A stretch of DNA of 64,000 nucleotides from Salticus scenicus (lineage: Eukaryota; Arthropoda; Arachnida; Araneae; Salticidae), in contig OZ005651.1 in NCBI GenBank assembly GCA_963930645.1, forward strand, positions 327,636,527-327,700,526, given 5' to 3'. This document shows, one piece after another, positions 33,449 through 45,959 of the stretch. Both the position numbers and the translations under genes were made by a program. The stretch's first letter is position 1. Every line of letters starts with the position of its first letter. The notes beneath the pieces are model-generated. The model searched no databases, had not been told where the DNA came from, and was given only the letters and a program-made list of their open reading frames with translations.

Positions 33449-34249
33449 AACCTCTTTTCGCTTTTTTTAAAGCTATTCGAGACAGCAGTTACTTTAATGT
33501 ATAATAATATGTAAAATTACATAACTAGGAGCACAAGATTAAATACTGGTGTCACATCAACATTTACATGTAACTTACTTCCAAAAAATATTTACAAAAC
33601 ACAAATTCAGAAATTTCAAAAATAAACAATAAATAACTTTCTGATAAATAACAAGTAAATAATAAATGGCAAACTTCTTTTAATATAAAAAATTCGTTTT
33701 ATGTACTAAAAATATCATTATATTAGCTTTTTTATTTCATAGGATAATTTTTTAAGACAGTAAAACGAAATATTATTTCTGAATTACGCTTAGGTATTTT
33801 TTTGCATTCTTCATGGGCTCTAAGTTTTACTTTTAAAGCTTTAAATAGTTAAAAACAAAACAAAGAAGAAGACAATTTTTAGAAAATTTCTTTCAAAGTT
33901 ATATGACACTTATTTTCTACTTAAAAATTGTTTATTTTCTATTAAACTATCTAAAAAACAAAAACAGATATTGTTTATTTATCAAAATGTAATTTCAGTG
34001 TGTAATCTTAAATTAAACTTTTCATAGATAATCCCCTTCAACGTTTATTAGTTTCCCACGGAAACCAAACATTTAACATATTTTTATGCAACAGTTTTTT
34101 TTCAATTTTTTCCCTTGTTTTGATCGATTTTTATTTTTTTTTGTTTGTTTGTTCAGTAGATAGCAGCATTACTCTTAATATTAACAAACGATATTTCAGT
34201 GGAAGCAAAATGCAAAAATCACTGATACTTCTTAGTAATTTCTGTTTTA
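31076..34249. other. AT-rich intergenic sequence
   Basis: No transposon or gene was recognised apart from the 117-bp duplication at 33084-33317 and poly-A/T runs (32597-32619, 33413-33446). Confidence 0.6.
33084..33317 (+). repeat. 117-bp tandem duplication
   Basis: AGCTCTAGTTGACATTTTTA begins each copy (33084 and 33201). The copies are nearly identical except for one TTTA unit and a few substitutions, so the duplication is recent. The period is a multiple of three, which explains the 67-aa repeated ORF, not considered coding. Confidence 0.93.
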
Positions 34250-34591
34250 AGGGGGCTTGGCACCAATAAAGTTTCTTATATAAAAGCTTATACTTCCATT
34301 TAATATTTATATATTGAACTATACTAAGTTTATTCTATAAAATCTATATTCAGACAACAATTTTTATGGTTTTTGATAGATTTTTTACAGATTTAAAATC
34401 TTTAAACTGCGTTTTTCCATTCTTTTTTTCACGAGTTCATGATATGCAAAATGCTAAATCTTCTATAGAAATTTAAGAAAATTTAGTATATATATATATA
34501 TATATACATATATATTTTAATAGAACCTACTTAAAAGAATTGGGGATGGATTTTGCGATAGCTTTATTTATTTATTTTTTTTACACAGACG

Positions 34592-34629
<38 letters not shown>

Positions 34630-34911
34630 CTTTTCCTCCATAAACTAATCAATAAATTTCAAAATCCATCCTTAATTCTTATTAGGTTCTATTAAATATC
34701 CAAAAAGGTACTAAGCCTTTTCTTAAATATCCGTAGAAGTTTTAGCACTTTGAAGATCATGATTTCATGAAAAATTGCAAACTGAGAAAACGTACTTTAA
34801 AGATTTCAAATATAGAAAAAATGTATCAAAAACGAAAAGAAATATTGCCTGAATGTATATTTTATTGAACATCCATAATATAGTATAATTTATAAACATT
34901 AAATGTAAATA

Positions 34912-36715
34912 CAGTACCCGCCGCTTAATAAAATCACGTTTGTTCTGAGCCAAATTTATACTATTAAGCGGCTGATTTTTATAACCGGCGAACTTGTCTG
35001 ACCTCAAAAGACTATTCCTCCCCTAATTAGAAAGAAATTTTTAAATGTAACGATTAATGGGATTAATAAACAAGGTTAATTACCTTTTAAGTTAATTACT
35101 CATTCATTCCAAATTAATAAATTTAATACATACTTTCTATAAAACTCGCACATACACACTATAAATAAAATTAATGTATATTTATACTTATGTGCATACC
35201 TATTTGTTCGACTTCTTTAAAAATAAAAACTGACCAGGGGTGCAAGTATTCTCATATTTGCAACCAATATTTCCATAGAGAAATATTTTTTATGTTTCTA
35301 CAGTAATTTTTTTTCCCGATCTGAGGGAAATTATTGATAAAAACAGTTGTGTAAGAGTTTCGATTACAGACGAAACCTCTTGCTCCCATGTGCTCTGTGT
35401 AGTTGGACCAATTAAGCTTTCAATATTTCTGGTAAAAGCATAATACTGGTCGTAGATTTCCATTTCTGCACCCTGTTCTTCCAATATCTTTCTTTAGTGT
35501 AAAAAGAGCTTTCATCACAAACATTAACTATTGTAAATGGAGGATCCGGCGTTTCATCTAAATGAGAATCATCTTGAATTGGTGGTTTGCTTGAAACAGA
35601 TGAAATCTACTTCACGATTTTGGTATTAGAGAACTCAGTTGAAGATGAAGTTTTCATTAATCTGAACAAATTGAATGAAATTCTTGTCAAATTCTCAACT
35701 TCAGATATTACAAGATTTCCTTGAGGTTCTTTGTCTAACTTAAATTCGCACGTCAGGAAGCATGTTTTTAATGTGTTTGTCGATACATCCTTCCCCCACC
35801 CCCCACCCCAAATTTTTTATGTAATGCACTGAGAGACTTTGTTATGTTGATTATTACAGAAGACAGCGCAGATGAAACATATACATCAATTTCTGTTAAA
35901 GCTTTTCTGGCTAATTACTTTTTGTAATGGCATTTAAAAGCTTTGATAATTCGCTTATCAAGCTGTTGATTGATACTAGGGGTGCTAGATACAAGAAAAG
36001 ACTAGTTTTATGGGTTTCAACGTTAAATCTGTGGGATGCACAGTTTTCATAAACCCCAACGAGAGTTTCAGTTAGCTTGTTTGTCCCATTGCACCAGAAA
36101 ATCAGGAAAAATTACTGATGCCATACATGCTCTCTTATTATTGCGGTAAGCAAAATTTCTTCACTCCACAAAAATTGCACGAGAATTTTTTTTCCAATTT
36201 GGTATTTTTGAACCAGTCTAAGGGCGCTGCCCTGGGTAAATGTCTTCTGCTTTCCTTATGATTAGTGTTTCTGTTTGCTACAATCTGAGCTCTAACATCA
36301 TCTTTATTTCTTAGAAAACTGCATAAAGCAGAATGAGAAATACCAAGCTTCAATGCTGCTTTCCTTTGGCTAAATTTCAGTAAACCAGCATAATTTTCCA
36401 AAATGTTACACTTTACTTTAAAATTTGAATCTTTCATCTTGGACAATTTGTTTCTTAGATGTTTCAAAGTAATTTCGTTTCAAAAATAAATAAATTTCAG
36501 TAAGAATTCTAATTCGTTGTCTAGTTTCCATATATGCATATTTTTCCAGTTGGAGAGTTTTTTTTTTTTTTTTTAGTTTATTAACCGGTGATGTTGACTT
36601 TATTAAGCGGCGGTTTTAAAAGTAGTTTGCATTGATATGATTCCTGTCGGGGCAATCTGATGAGATTAAGTGGCTGATTTTATTAACCGGTGATTTTATT
36701 AAGCGGCGAAAACTG
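34912..36715 (-). mobile_element. pogo/Tigger-like element
   Basis: An 1804-bp element flanked by TA (34910-34911, 36716-36717). Inverted ends contain CGCCGCTTAATAAAATCAC, and secondary GCCGCTTAAT/ATTAAGCGGC motifs repeat near both termini. It carries a broken transposase on the minus strand. Confidence 0.9.
35290..36467 (-). pseudogene. Tigger/pogo transposase relic
   Basis: Minus-strand N terminus from 36467: a psq/CENP-B-type helix-turn-helix (FSQRKAALKLGISHSALCSF) followed by LDWFKNTKLEKK, as in Tigger proteins where the HTH precedes the second DNA-binding helix bundle. The frame breaks at 36138. Further down (about 36045) YENCASHRFNVETHK matches the DNxPxH block of the DDE core, but the expected aspartate reads E and much of the catalytic domain is missing. 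C-terminal fragments continue in shifted frames to 35290. Inactive. Confidence 0.85.
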
Positions 36716-36758
36716 TATAAGTTTTTATATGAAACCTTCAGTAGTGCCAAATCCCCTA

Positions 36759-38181
36759 AATATTGTACTTGTGCCCAGTTTTTTCTAATGATGGAGGTGC
36801 GTGTAATTATATTAACTGGAAACAACTGTTGAGCGCTTTTTGTAATTTATAATGTTTACTTACAAAGTTATTTATTTATAAAAACTAGTTTCGCTGTTAA
36901 TTTAATTTGGTTAATAAGTAGCTATTTTAAGGCAAAAATTTTCTAGGAAATTAAACATGTTAATTATTATTATTATTATTATTATTATTATTTATAATCA
37001 GCTTTGTGCCATTTTTGAAATTAGTTTATCATTTTTTTTTTTAAGTATGAAGTAAACAATAATGGCTTAAAAAATTAAAATCCCCATTTTAAAATTTCAA
37101 TGAAATCACAAATAAACTAAGAGAAAATCTTTTTTTTTTTTTTTTTTTTTTCACATTTGCAACACATTTTTTCTTATATTTCGATATACAGCATTGACTG
37201 ATTTGTAATTTAAACGTTGCTATTCATTTAAACGAAACTTAATGAAGAATTGGTGTAGATGACAGTGAAATATCGACATTTTTAAATAAAGCGACACTAA
37301 TATAAGAAAAGATGTCAGTTTACCTTTTTTTTAAAAAAAATATATAAAACTGTAAAATAAATAAAGGCAAAAATGCTCTTTTATTTCATTGGTTTTATAG
37401 AATATAAAAACATGGCTTAATGGTCGATCACTAAACATAAGTAAATAAGAAGCTGTTATGATGACGATTAAAACTAGAAGAATGAAAAAAGAAAAATGTT
37501 TTTTTTTCTTTTTTTTTTTCCTCCGTATTTAATAAAATAGAAGTTGATCTGAGAACTGAAGGTTGACGTTCAGACAACTAATGGTGATAATAGCCTGTCA
37601 TAGCCTATTATTCATTTTTTTTTTCTTCAAGCTCTCGGAAAGTTTTTTTAATCATAAAATAAATTACCAAAGCGTCATAATGGCATCTTAGAGGCGATTC
37701 CCATGTGCGTATTTATGACGGGTTTACTTTTGCAAATAAATGACATTTTTAAATTCATTAAAATGAAGTTCCATGGACACTTCTAATGCCTAAAACACTT
37801 TATTAAAACTTCAAAATTTGTGCTTGAAAGCATCATAATTTAGGTTAGCTGAATAAGCTTATTTTTTCCCTTATAATTCACATGTCATTTAAGGGAGAAA
37901 TAATTTGGAAATAAAAAAAATTAAGGCTAGTTTTTTTTTTCTTCTTCTTTTTCTGATAATGAATAACGTGGGCACGTATAGTGTAAGCGCACATGAAAAC
38001 ATGAAAACTGTAAATATTGAAAAGCAAACAAAACTATATATGCGGTTATGCGTTATTGACAGCAATTGTTCCATAAATTATTCCTTTTAAAGGTAAAATT
38101 TAGAAGAAGTACACAAATAAATAGAAGAAATACATGAGTTTTTGAAAAAATAAATATTTTGTTTAATCTCATTAAACTGTG
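36759..38181. other. AT-rich intergenic sequence with (ATT)n
   Basis: (ATT)n of about eight units lies at 36966-36991, with T runs at 37131-37151 and 37499-37520. The overlapping 61-aa ORFs on both strands at 37889-38090 show no domain and are probably chance. Confidence 0.55.
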
Positions 38182-38621
38182 TAGGGTAGGTGCTCCAATG
38201 ATTGGAATGCTCCAGTAATTGACATCTATCCCGAAATAATTAATAAATAAGAAAAGTAATAAAATCATATATTTTACATATAAAAATTTTAACATTTTAT
38301 GTCAAACACTGGAGCATAGGGTGCTAATAACTGGCAAAATGAATAACTATAGGAGTGTCAAACACTGGAACACAGTGTGCCAATTACTGATAAAATGAAA
38401 AGCTGGCAGTGTCAACTACTGGAACATTCAGTGGGTGTCAAATAAAAATTCATAAAAAAAAATAATTGTTATCAAATGTATAAATTTTAACATTATGTGG
38501 TTCTGAATGTCTTTCATATCATATGTACTAACTTAATATTTCTAAAAATATTTTCTGATGACTAGAACATTAAAAACATCAAAGATTGCTCTAAGTGTCA
38601 ATCACTGGTGCACTTACCCTA
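38182..38621. mobile_element. TIR element with short internal tandem repeats
   Basis: Ends TAGGGTAGGTGCTCCAATGA and the complement of TCACTGGTGCACTTACCCTA form an inverted repeat of about 25 bp. The left half of the interior has three ~55-bp degenerate units carrying GTGTCAAACACTGGARCA. Ends starting GGGTARGTGC with TA at the border suggest a pogo/mariner-related non-autonomous element. Confidence 0.75.
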
Positions 38622-39367
38622 CTTATTTATCAGTTTATTTTAAAAATAAATGATTTGAGAATATGATGATAAAAAATACGTGTCATGAATTATCTGAATT
38701 AAATGAGTAATTAAATAATATTAATCTGAAAGCAGAATTAAATAATATTAATATAATACATATACAGTTTATATCACAGAAACGAATTCGCAATTATAAT
38801 GAAATAATAATAATCTGTTATAATATAAATTAAAATTAAATATATGGACATAGCCTATAGCTTATTATAGTCTAATTAAGGGTATCACGTCAAACCAACT
38901 TCTTTCTTAACCTATATTAACAAGAAATGAATTTGTAAAGTAAAATCTCTATCATTACTGCATGTAATAAATATAAAATATAGCTTTGTCTACAATTTGC
39001 AATTTAGGTTCTATTTTATTATATATTTATTTAAAATTTCAGCTAAATTTATCATACTTACTACTGCAACAAGAATTTTCTTTCTGATAATTTTAATGCC
39101 TTTTAAGAAATTGAAATTTCCATTAATACTTTTAAGATCCTTATAAAGTGAGGCAATTTTTTTGTTTAAATATATATTTTTTAATAAGAGTAAAATAAAA
39201 TCCAGATCAAACAATTAAATTTTACGCAAATTCTATAACTTTAAAATGATTACCATTATAAGTAATATCTGAAATGTTTTATTATGAAAAAATAGCTAAA
39301 ATCAACCATATTTATTTTATTCATTACAAAGAGATTATTGTTCTTGCAGTTATTTTGCCCTTTTTTA
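38622..39367. other. AT-rich intergenic sequence
   Basis: No recognised feature. The 67-aa minus-strand ORF at 39011-39214 has AT-driven composition. Confidence 0.55.
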
Positions 39368-39841
39368 CACTGAGAAAAAATTCTGTAACGGACATCTAGA
39401 ATCTGAATTGTGGCTCTAGCAAAAATAGTTCCATGTCATCCTTATAAATTCTAGTCCCCTTGGAAAGCGAGTTCTAGAAGCCCCTATTAGAATTCTAGAG
39501 CGTTTGCCTATATTCTCGAGGGCAAAGTTATTTAAAAATCTCTGCAAATAATGAGACTACAAGACGCGGGTTTCTGCAACTATAATCTTGGTTTATTACC
39601 AAATTCTAGAAAATCAAACGAGAATTTCTCGCAATATAAATTATTCAGAATATTTAGAGTATTCAGAATATTGTTCCGCCACCTAGAAATGTGTACACTA
39701 GAAATTCTGGATAATTTCGTCTATTCAGTTTATTGTCGTGCCTTATGTGCATAGCTCGGAATTCTATATTTCTAGTTAAGGGATTCAGAAAATGGCCACT
39801 TATTCATTCTAGAGAAAGGCGGTATATTTTTTTGCTCAGTG
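39368..39841 (-). mobile_element. CACTGAG-TIR element, copy 2 (complete)
   Basis: 474 bp with ends CACTGAGAAAAAATTCTG and TTTTTTTGCTCAGTG, flanked by TA (39366-39367, 39842-39843). It is opposite in orientation to copies 1 and 3, and its interior aligns along its full length to copy 1. The 67-aa ORF inside is not conserved between copies. Confidence 0.92.
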
Positions 39842-39843
39842 TA

Positions 39844-40172
39844 TACAGTTACACCATTCCAGTTTATAGGCGTAACACGATCTTTTAGGTAATCAATTAA
39901 CCCTTTTTTAAATTCTTTATTTAACTGTATCATTTTTTATGAGTGTTCTATAGCGTAATTGAACATGATATTGAATATATTATTTATAATTCTACAATAT
40001 CATCAAATATAATAATTGGTATAACGTAATTATATTTAAGTCTATAATATATTTAAATATAATTCGATTTTGGTATGTACTGTTGAGAACTTTTTTTCTA
40101 ATATACATTATTATTTTTTAATTTAACTTTAATGAGCATTGAAAATTACAAATGATTTTTTTTAGACATCTG

Positions 40173-40206
<34 letters not shown>

Positions 40207-41315
40207 AATATTTAAAATTACAAAAAAAAAAAAAAGAGAGTGTTAGTATAAAAAATATAATTGGACTTTGATATACGGTGTCGAAACATCTTAAAACGTT
40301 TCATATTTTTGCATTTAATTATTACGAAGACATTCTATTAAATACACTTGAAATGAAAAGTTTAAAAATGTGTCTAAATGAATTATTTTGATGTTATTAA
40401 CGTATTTTTTTAAATCTTATACTAAATTAGTATTTTGGTACCAAACATTTATTCAAAAAATTATGTTACATATATTTTGTGTTTTAAAAGAGGGTTGAAT
40501 GGTATCTGTTCTTTGTGAAAGATATTTTAATTTGTTATTTTAATATATCATCCACAAAATACTATTCATATATAACAATTATATAACAAGTTTAAGAGTT
40601 AATATTTTGATAAGTGTGCTTTTTAAAGAAGTATATTGAAAGAAATTACATATAAAATAAAAATACGAAATTGTATTTATTGAAGATATAGGATACATTT
40701 TGCCTACAATTTAAAACAGTTGCAATTTTATAGGCAATACAAAATAAATGTAAAAAAATAATTAAAATAAACTAACAAAATTTTAAATTAATGTTGATCG
40801 TTAAATTCTAATTCAGCTAAATCGTTACCAAATAATTGCAGTGTTTTCAAGCTTTGCTATTAATCACATATCTTACCTTACATTTCTTTGTAATTGACGT
40901 TCATATAAATGTCTATGCATTAATTTTCACACATCCCCATAAGTGTGATAAAAGCCCTTTTTGGTTTTAAAATAAAACTATTAAAAGTAGCAATACTAAA
41001 AATAAATTTAAATCCATTTAAAATTATAAATGTGCTCAACTTCCTCAATTCTTGTATGATCCACAAACGCATTACGCAATTATTTTCTTTCATAAATGAT
41101 TATTATGCAATTTTGTTCTTTTTAAAACAAAGGCTTAAAGCCAAAGATTCTAGAAAGTATTTAAATACATTTTCTTTCTTATGAAATAGGGCGCAGAATA
41201 AAATATCAATAACATTTATAAAATAAAAAATTGTGTATAAATAATAAACAATTATTTGATATTTGACTTTCATAACCAGTATGAACGAAAAGCAAACCAG
41301 ACTTTAATTTATGCT
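39844..41315. other. AT-rich intergenic sequence
   Basis: Poly-A runs at 40178-40201 and 40222-40235. The 79-aa ORF at 40945-41184 shows no domain. No other structure was seen. Confidence 0.55.
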
Positions 41316-42766
41316 AAAAAAAAAAAAAAAAAAAAAATCATCATCATCATAATTATTATTATTATTATTATTATTTGAACCTGATTAATTTAAAATTTTA
41401 CTTGTTCAAATTTAGTGTAAAAAACATAATGTAGAATTTTTGCAACTTGTTGCTAAATATAGGTCTGCTTTCATTAATAGTATTTTTTTTTTCAGTAATA
41501 CATTAATCATTTAAAATAACAAATTAAAAAAATATATAAAACATCTAGATTCATTTATCACGAGATTTCCTTTGGAATAGCATATTGCGAACAAAATAAA
41601 AACATAAAACTTTCTATTGAAAGAAATAGGTGAAAACAGTATTAAAACTTCGAATAGATACTATTAAGATATTCCTTTCTTTTAACATCTTTTAACATCT
41701 CTTTGAAGTGATATACTAGGAAAGGGTATAAAAGAGATGAGGAGAGACTGATTTCTTACTAGGGAATTGATTTATGTGTGTTTTCAAAAATAATAACAGT
41801 AAACAAAAAAAAAAAAAAAAAAAAATCATCATCATCATAATTATTATTATTATTTTTATTTGAACCTGATTAATTTAAAATTTTACTTGTTCAAATTTAG
41901 TGTAAAAAACATAATGTAGAATTTTTGCAACTTGTTGCTAAATATAGGTCTGCTTTCATAAATAGTATTTTTTTTCTCAGTAATTCATTAATCATTTAAA
42001 ATAACAAATTTAAAAAAAATATAAAACATCTAGATTCATTTATCACGAGATTTCCTTTGGAATAGCATATTGCGAACAAAATAAAAACATAAAACTTTCT
42101 ATTGAAAGAAATAGGTACAACTAGTATTAAAACTTCGAATAGATACTATTAAGATATTCCTTTCTCTTAACATCTTTTAACATCTCTTTGAAGTGATATA
42201 CTAGGAAACGGTATAAAAGAGATGAGGAGAGACTGATTTCTTACTAGGGAATTGATTTATGTGTGTTTTCAAAAATAATAACAGTAGACAAAAAAAAAAT
42301 CCTCATCATCATAATTATTATTATTATTATTATTTTTTGAACCTGATTAATTTAAAATTTTACTTGTTCAAATTTAGTGTAAAAAACATAATGTAGAATT
42401 TTTGCAACTTGTTGCTAAATATAGGTCTGCTTTCATTAATAGTATTTTTTTTTTCAGTAATTCATTAATCATTTAAAATAACAAATTAAAAAAAATATAT
42501 AAAACATCTAGATTCATTTATCACGAGATTTCCTTTGGAATAGCATATTGCGAACAAAATAAAAACATAAAACTTTCTATTGAAAGAAATAGGTGAAAAC
42601 AGTATTAAAACTTCGAATGGATACTATTAAGATATACCTTTCTTTTAACATCTTTTAACATCTCTTTGAAGTGATATACTAGGAAAGGGTATAAAAGAGA
42701 TGAGGAGAGACTGATTTCTTACTAGGGAATTGATTTATGTGTGTTTTCAAAAATAATAACAGTAGA

Positions 42767-42803
<37 letters not shown>

Positions 42804-43265
42804 CATCATCATAATTATTATTATTATTATTATTTTTTGAACCTGATTAATTTAAAATTTTACTTGTTCAAATTTAGTGTAAAAAACATAATGTAGAATT
42901 TTTGCAACTTGTTGCTAAATATAGGTCTGCTTTCATTAATAGTATTTTTTTTTTCAGTAATTCATTAATCATTTAAAATAACAAATTAAAAAAAAATATA
43001 AAACATCTAGATTCATTTATCACGAGATTTCCTTTGGAATAGCATATTGCGAACAAAATAAAAACATAAAACTTTCTATTGAAAGAAATAGGTGAAAACA
43101 GTATTAAAACTTCGAATAGATACTATTAAGATATTCCTTTCTTTTAACATCTTTTAACATCTCTTTGAAGTGATATACTAGGAAAGGGTATAAAAGAGAT
43201 GAGGAGAGACTGATTTCTTACTAGGGAATTGATTTATGTGTGTTTTCAAAAATAATAACAGTAAA

Positions 43266-43300
<35 letters not shown>

Positions 43301-44722
43301 CATCATCATAATTATTATTATATTTTTTATTTGAACCTGATTAATTTAAAATTTTACTTGTTCAAATTTAGTGTAAAAAACATAATGTAGAATTTTTGCA
43401 ACTTGTTGCTAAATATAGGTCTGCTTTCATAAATAGTATTTTTTTTCTCAGTAATTCATTAATCATTTAAAATAACAAATTTAAAAAAAATATAAAACAT
43501 CTAGATTCATTTATCACGAGATTTCCTTTGGAATAGCATATTGCGAACAAAATAAAAACATAAAACTTTCTATTGAAAGAAATAGGTACAACTAGTATTA
43601 AAACTTCGAATAGATACTATTAAGATATTCCTTTCTCTTAACATCTTTTAACATCTCTTTGAAGTGATATACTAGGAAAGGGTATAAAAGAGATGAGGAG
43701 AGACTGATTTCTTACTAGGGAATTGATTTATGTGTGTTTTCAAAAATAATAACAGTAGACAAAAAAAAAAAAAAATCATCATCATCATAATTATTATTAT
43801 TATTATTATTTGAACCTGATTAATTTAAAATTTTACTTGTTCAAATTTAGTGTAAAAAACATAATGTAGAATTTTTGCAACTTGTTGCTAAATATAGGTC
43901 TGCTTTCATAAATAGTATTTTTTTTCTCAGTAATTCATTAATCATTTAAAATAACAAATTTAAAAAAAATATAAAACATCTAGATTCATTTATCACGAGA
44001 TTTCCTTTGGAATAGCATATTGCGAACAAAATAAAAACATAAAACTTTCTATTGAAAGAAATAGGTACAACTAGTATTAAAACTTCGAATAGATACTATT
44101 AAGATATTCCTTTCTCTTAACATCTTTTAACATCTCTTTGAAGTGATATACTAGGAAACGGTATAAAAGAGATGAGGAGAGACTGATTTCTTACTAGGGA
44201 ATTGATTTATGTGTGTTTTCAAAAATAATAACAGTAGACAAAAAAAAAAAAATCATCATCATCATAATTATTATTATTATTATTATTTTTTGAACCTGAT
44301 TAATTTAAAATTTTACTTGTTCAAATTTAGTGTAAAAAACATAATGTAGAATTTTTGCAACTTGTTGCTAAATATAGGTCTGCTTTCATTAATAGTATTT
44401 TTTTTTCAGTAATTCATTAATCATTTAAAATAACAAATTAAAAAAAATATATAAAACATCTAGATTCATTTATCACAAGATTTCCTTTGGAATAGCATAT
44501 TGCGAACAAAATAAAAACATAAAACTTTCTATTGAAAGAAATAGGTGAAAACAGTATTAAAACTTCGAATGGATACTATTAAGATATACCTTTCTTTTAA
44601 CATCTTTTAACATCTCTTTGAAGTGATATACTAGGAAAGGGTATAAAAGAGATGAGGAGAGACTGATTTCTTACTAGGGAATTGATTTATGTGTGTTTTC
44701 AAAAATAATAACAGTAGACAAG

Positions 44723-44758
<36 letters not shown>
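41316..44758 (+). repeat. ~490-bp tandem array, seven near-identical units
   Basis: Units begin after a variable poly-A run with TCATCATCATCATAATTATT at 41338, 41826, 42300, 42800, 43297, 43776 and 44253, giving lengths of 474-506 bp. Size differences come mostly from the poly-A and (ATT)n tracts. Outside these, units differ at only a few positions, which define types A (GGTGAAAACAGTATT), A' (same plus GAATGGATAC) and B (GGTACAACTAGTATT). Each unit contains GGTATAAAAGAGATGAGG. No ORF above 60 codons exists in the array on either strand. Confidence 0.96.
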
Positions 44759-44761
<3 letters not shown>

Positions 44762-44819
44762 GGTCTAAAAGTGTACTGTAATTTCCGGAGTATAATCCGC
44801 AGGTCACATTAAACAGTTC

Positions 44820-45375
44820 TACATCAGAAATTTTGATTAACAGACGAAGTTATATTTGTAAGAAGTATTTCTTTGTATAAATATAGCTTTTTCTGTCAAT
44901 TAAAATTTCAGTTGTAAAATCGATTTATCTGATCTGTAAATGATTCGCAGGAAATTACAGTATTAAAAGTAATTTCGAAATTTCTATTACATTACTATAT
45001 TTTTGTATTAATTAAATGTGCATATCAACTTGCCGTAAGCAAACTCTCAACATTAATAATAAACTTTTGGATAAATCATTAAATATATAGAGCCATTATG
45101 AAGAAAAAATTAAGTTCTCTAACAGCATTTATTACGATATTTCCTTTGGAATAAAGCATAAGGAACAAAATGAAAACGAAAAAAGATAATTTTCTATTGA
45201 AAGAACGAGGTGTAAACAACAAGCATCTAAATAAATACTGTCAAGATATTCGTTTCTTTTAACATCTTTTGACCTTGCAAGTGATATGGTAGAAAAGAGG
45301 GTAAAAAAGATGAGCGACTGATTTCTAGTTAGGAATTGATTGATGTGTTTTTTTCAAAGGCCAGAAAATAGTAGA
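44820..45375 (+). repeat. Decayed single copy of the 490-bp unit
   Basis: Diverged homology to the array unit is clear from ATTTCCTTTGGAATA (about 45140) through TTTCTATTGAAAGAA, CTTTTAACATCTTTT and AGATGAGCGACTGATTTC to TTGATTGATGTGT near 45345. It lacks the TCATCATC and (ATT)n tract, and its TATA-like box is degraded to GGTAAAAAAG. Confidence 0.85.
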
Positions 45376-45955
45376 GAAAAATATAATTTTAGTCCTAAAA
45401 CGTGTTGGAAATAATACGGAAGTTATTAATACAGTCCCTAATCCATCAAATATTTGGATAATAATTAAAATTAAAAGAAATAATTGCAATTTAAAGGTAA
45501 AATTATATCAGAGATATTCAAATTTTCAAAAAATTTAAAAAGAAGATCGTGGTATTAAAATTTAAAGACAAAATCCTAACAACCTTCCCATTAATTTTTT
45601 AAGTATTAGTAATTTCATTAAGTTATTCAATAAAATGAAAATTTTATTATCATCAACTGTAGCTATTAAAATAGTCATTTTACCGTTAAAACATTAAACT
45701 AGTAATTGTTCTTAAATATTTGAAAACAAAATATGTTAAAGAGGTGTTATATTAAGAGAACAGTTCAATTAAAATGTTAATGTGATATTTTTGTTGCTAA
45801 TTACAAAATAGCGTTATTATCTTAAAAAATAATTAAAAATTGTATTATCACTATTTATTCAACTGGCTAAAAATACCTTTATTTTAATAGTTTTACGTCG
45901 AAGTATAATCACATGGCATTCTGTGTGTAGCTGGATTGCAGCTGGTAATAGTTAT
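45376..45955. other. AT-rich intergenic sequence
   Basis: Nothing recognised. Confidence 0.5.
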
Positions 45956-45959
45956 TTTT

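Larger units (their letters stand above)
34250..36758. mobile_element. Fold-back element split by a Tigger copy
   Basis: The left arm 34250-34580 pairs with the right arm 34635-34911 plus 36718-36758 around a poly-T centre (34599-34629). Matching blocks run outward: AATAGAACCTA, ATCCATCC, TTCATGATATGC, AAATCTTTAAA, CTATACTAAG and finally the terminus GGGGCTTGGCACC versus GGGGATTTGGCAC. The right arm is interrupted at a TA by the element at 34912-36715. Without it the element would be about 700 bp. No ORF was found. Confidence 0.82.

Noticed and set aside
41316..44758. CRISPR array or rDNA spacer
   Set aside because: Units are ~490 bp and contiguous without unique spacers, the genome is eukaryotic, and no rRNA sequence is near.
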